Source: an uncultured Chlorobiales bacterium (GTDB taxonomy: Bacteria > Bacteroidota > Chlorobiia > Chlorobiales > Chlorobiaceae). From it: a DNA stretch of 64,000 bases. The translations under genes and the position numbers were made by a program. Positions 63,995-64,000 of the stretch are shown here, piece after piece (the first letter of the stretch is position 1; every line of letters starts with the position of its first letter). The notes beneath the pieces are model-generated. The model ran no database searches. It was not told where the DNA came from and worked only from the letters and a program-made list of their open reading frames with translations. The stretch covers positions 124,001 through 188,000 of the forward strand of contig CAIYTH010000013.1 of NCBI GenBank assembly GCA_903929135.1. The letters are read 5' to 3'.

Positions 63995-64000
63995 TTGGGG

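Overview
The window reads as chromosomal DNA of a green sulfur bacterium (Chlorobiaceae). The best evidence is a chlorophyllide a reductase Y subunit (bchY, 60606-61853) together with a full-length menaquinone gene set (menF, D, H, B, C, E) and a compact, G+C-rich gene layout. Most genes sit in DNA near 60-65% G+C in sampled lines. The genus cannot be fixed from this window alone.

Layout: 1-297 is the N-terminal piece of an NtrC-like response regulator. 640-12017 carries housekeeping and stress genes: an rRNA/tRNA 2'-O-methyltransferase, an AhpD-like protein, a tandem universal stress protein, a Lon-like protease, TerC, an aldehyde dehydrogenase translationally coupled to a patatin, a YbaK-type deacylase and a GT4 glycosyltransferase. 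12178-20334 is a carbon-metabolism block: a 972-residue hybrid histidine kinase followed at once by gnd and zwf, then the convergent pair pgl and tkt. 20536-27080 holds a DUF2278 protein, a rhodanese, membrane proteins, two different L,D-transpeptidases behind a structured leader, and a SRPBCC protein. 27265-41467 contains metH (with a riboswitch-like leader), an outer-membrane barrel, mnmA, mgtE, mpg, parAB, a PLD-type lipoprotein and dapB.

41617-53460 is the menaquinone locus, all on the minus strand. It is split between menD and menH by about 4.5 kb of plus-strand accessory genes: two paralogous lipoproteins, a methyltransferase with its own promoter and operator-like palindrome, TfoX-N, arylamine N-acetyltransferase and GNAT. 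53542-61853 returns to core genes: a TPR lipoprotein, an HMA protein, tRNA-Asp, gltA, gatC, a DUF167 protein, dtd, kdsB, xseA, an HU-like/SPOR membrane protein and bchY.

After bchY the character changes. A 144-bp stem-loop duplicates the end of bchY in inverted orientation. It is followed by a decayed transposase-like helix-turn-helix, a fourfold 23-bp repeat, and a strikingly A+T-rich gene for a Gln-rich lipoprotein whose downstream partner starts just past the window. This right edge, the split men locus and several structured intergenic elements are the parts most worth a second look. No complete mobile element, CRISPR array or rRNA was seen.
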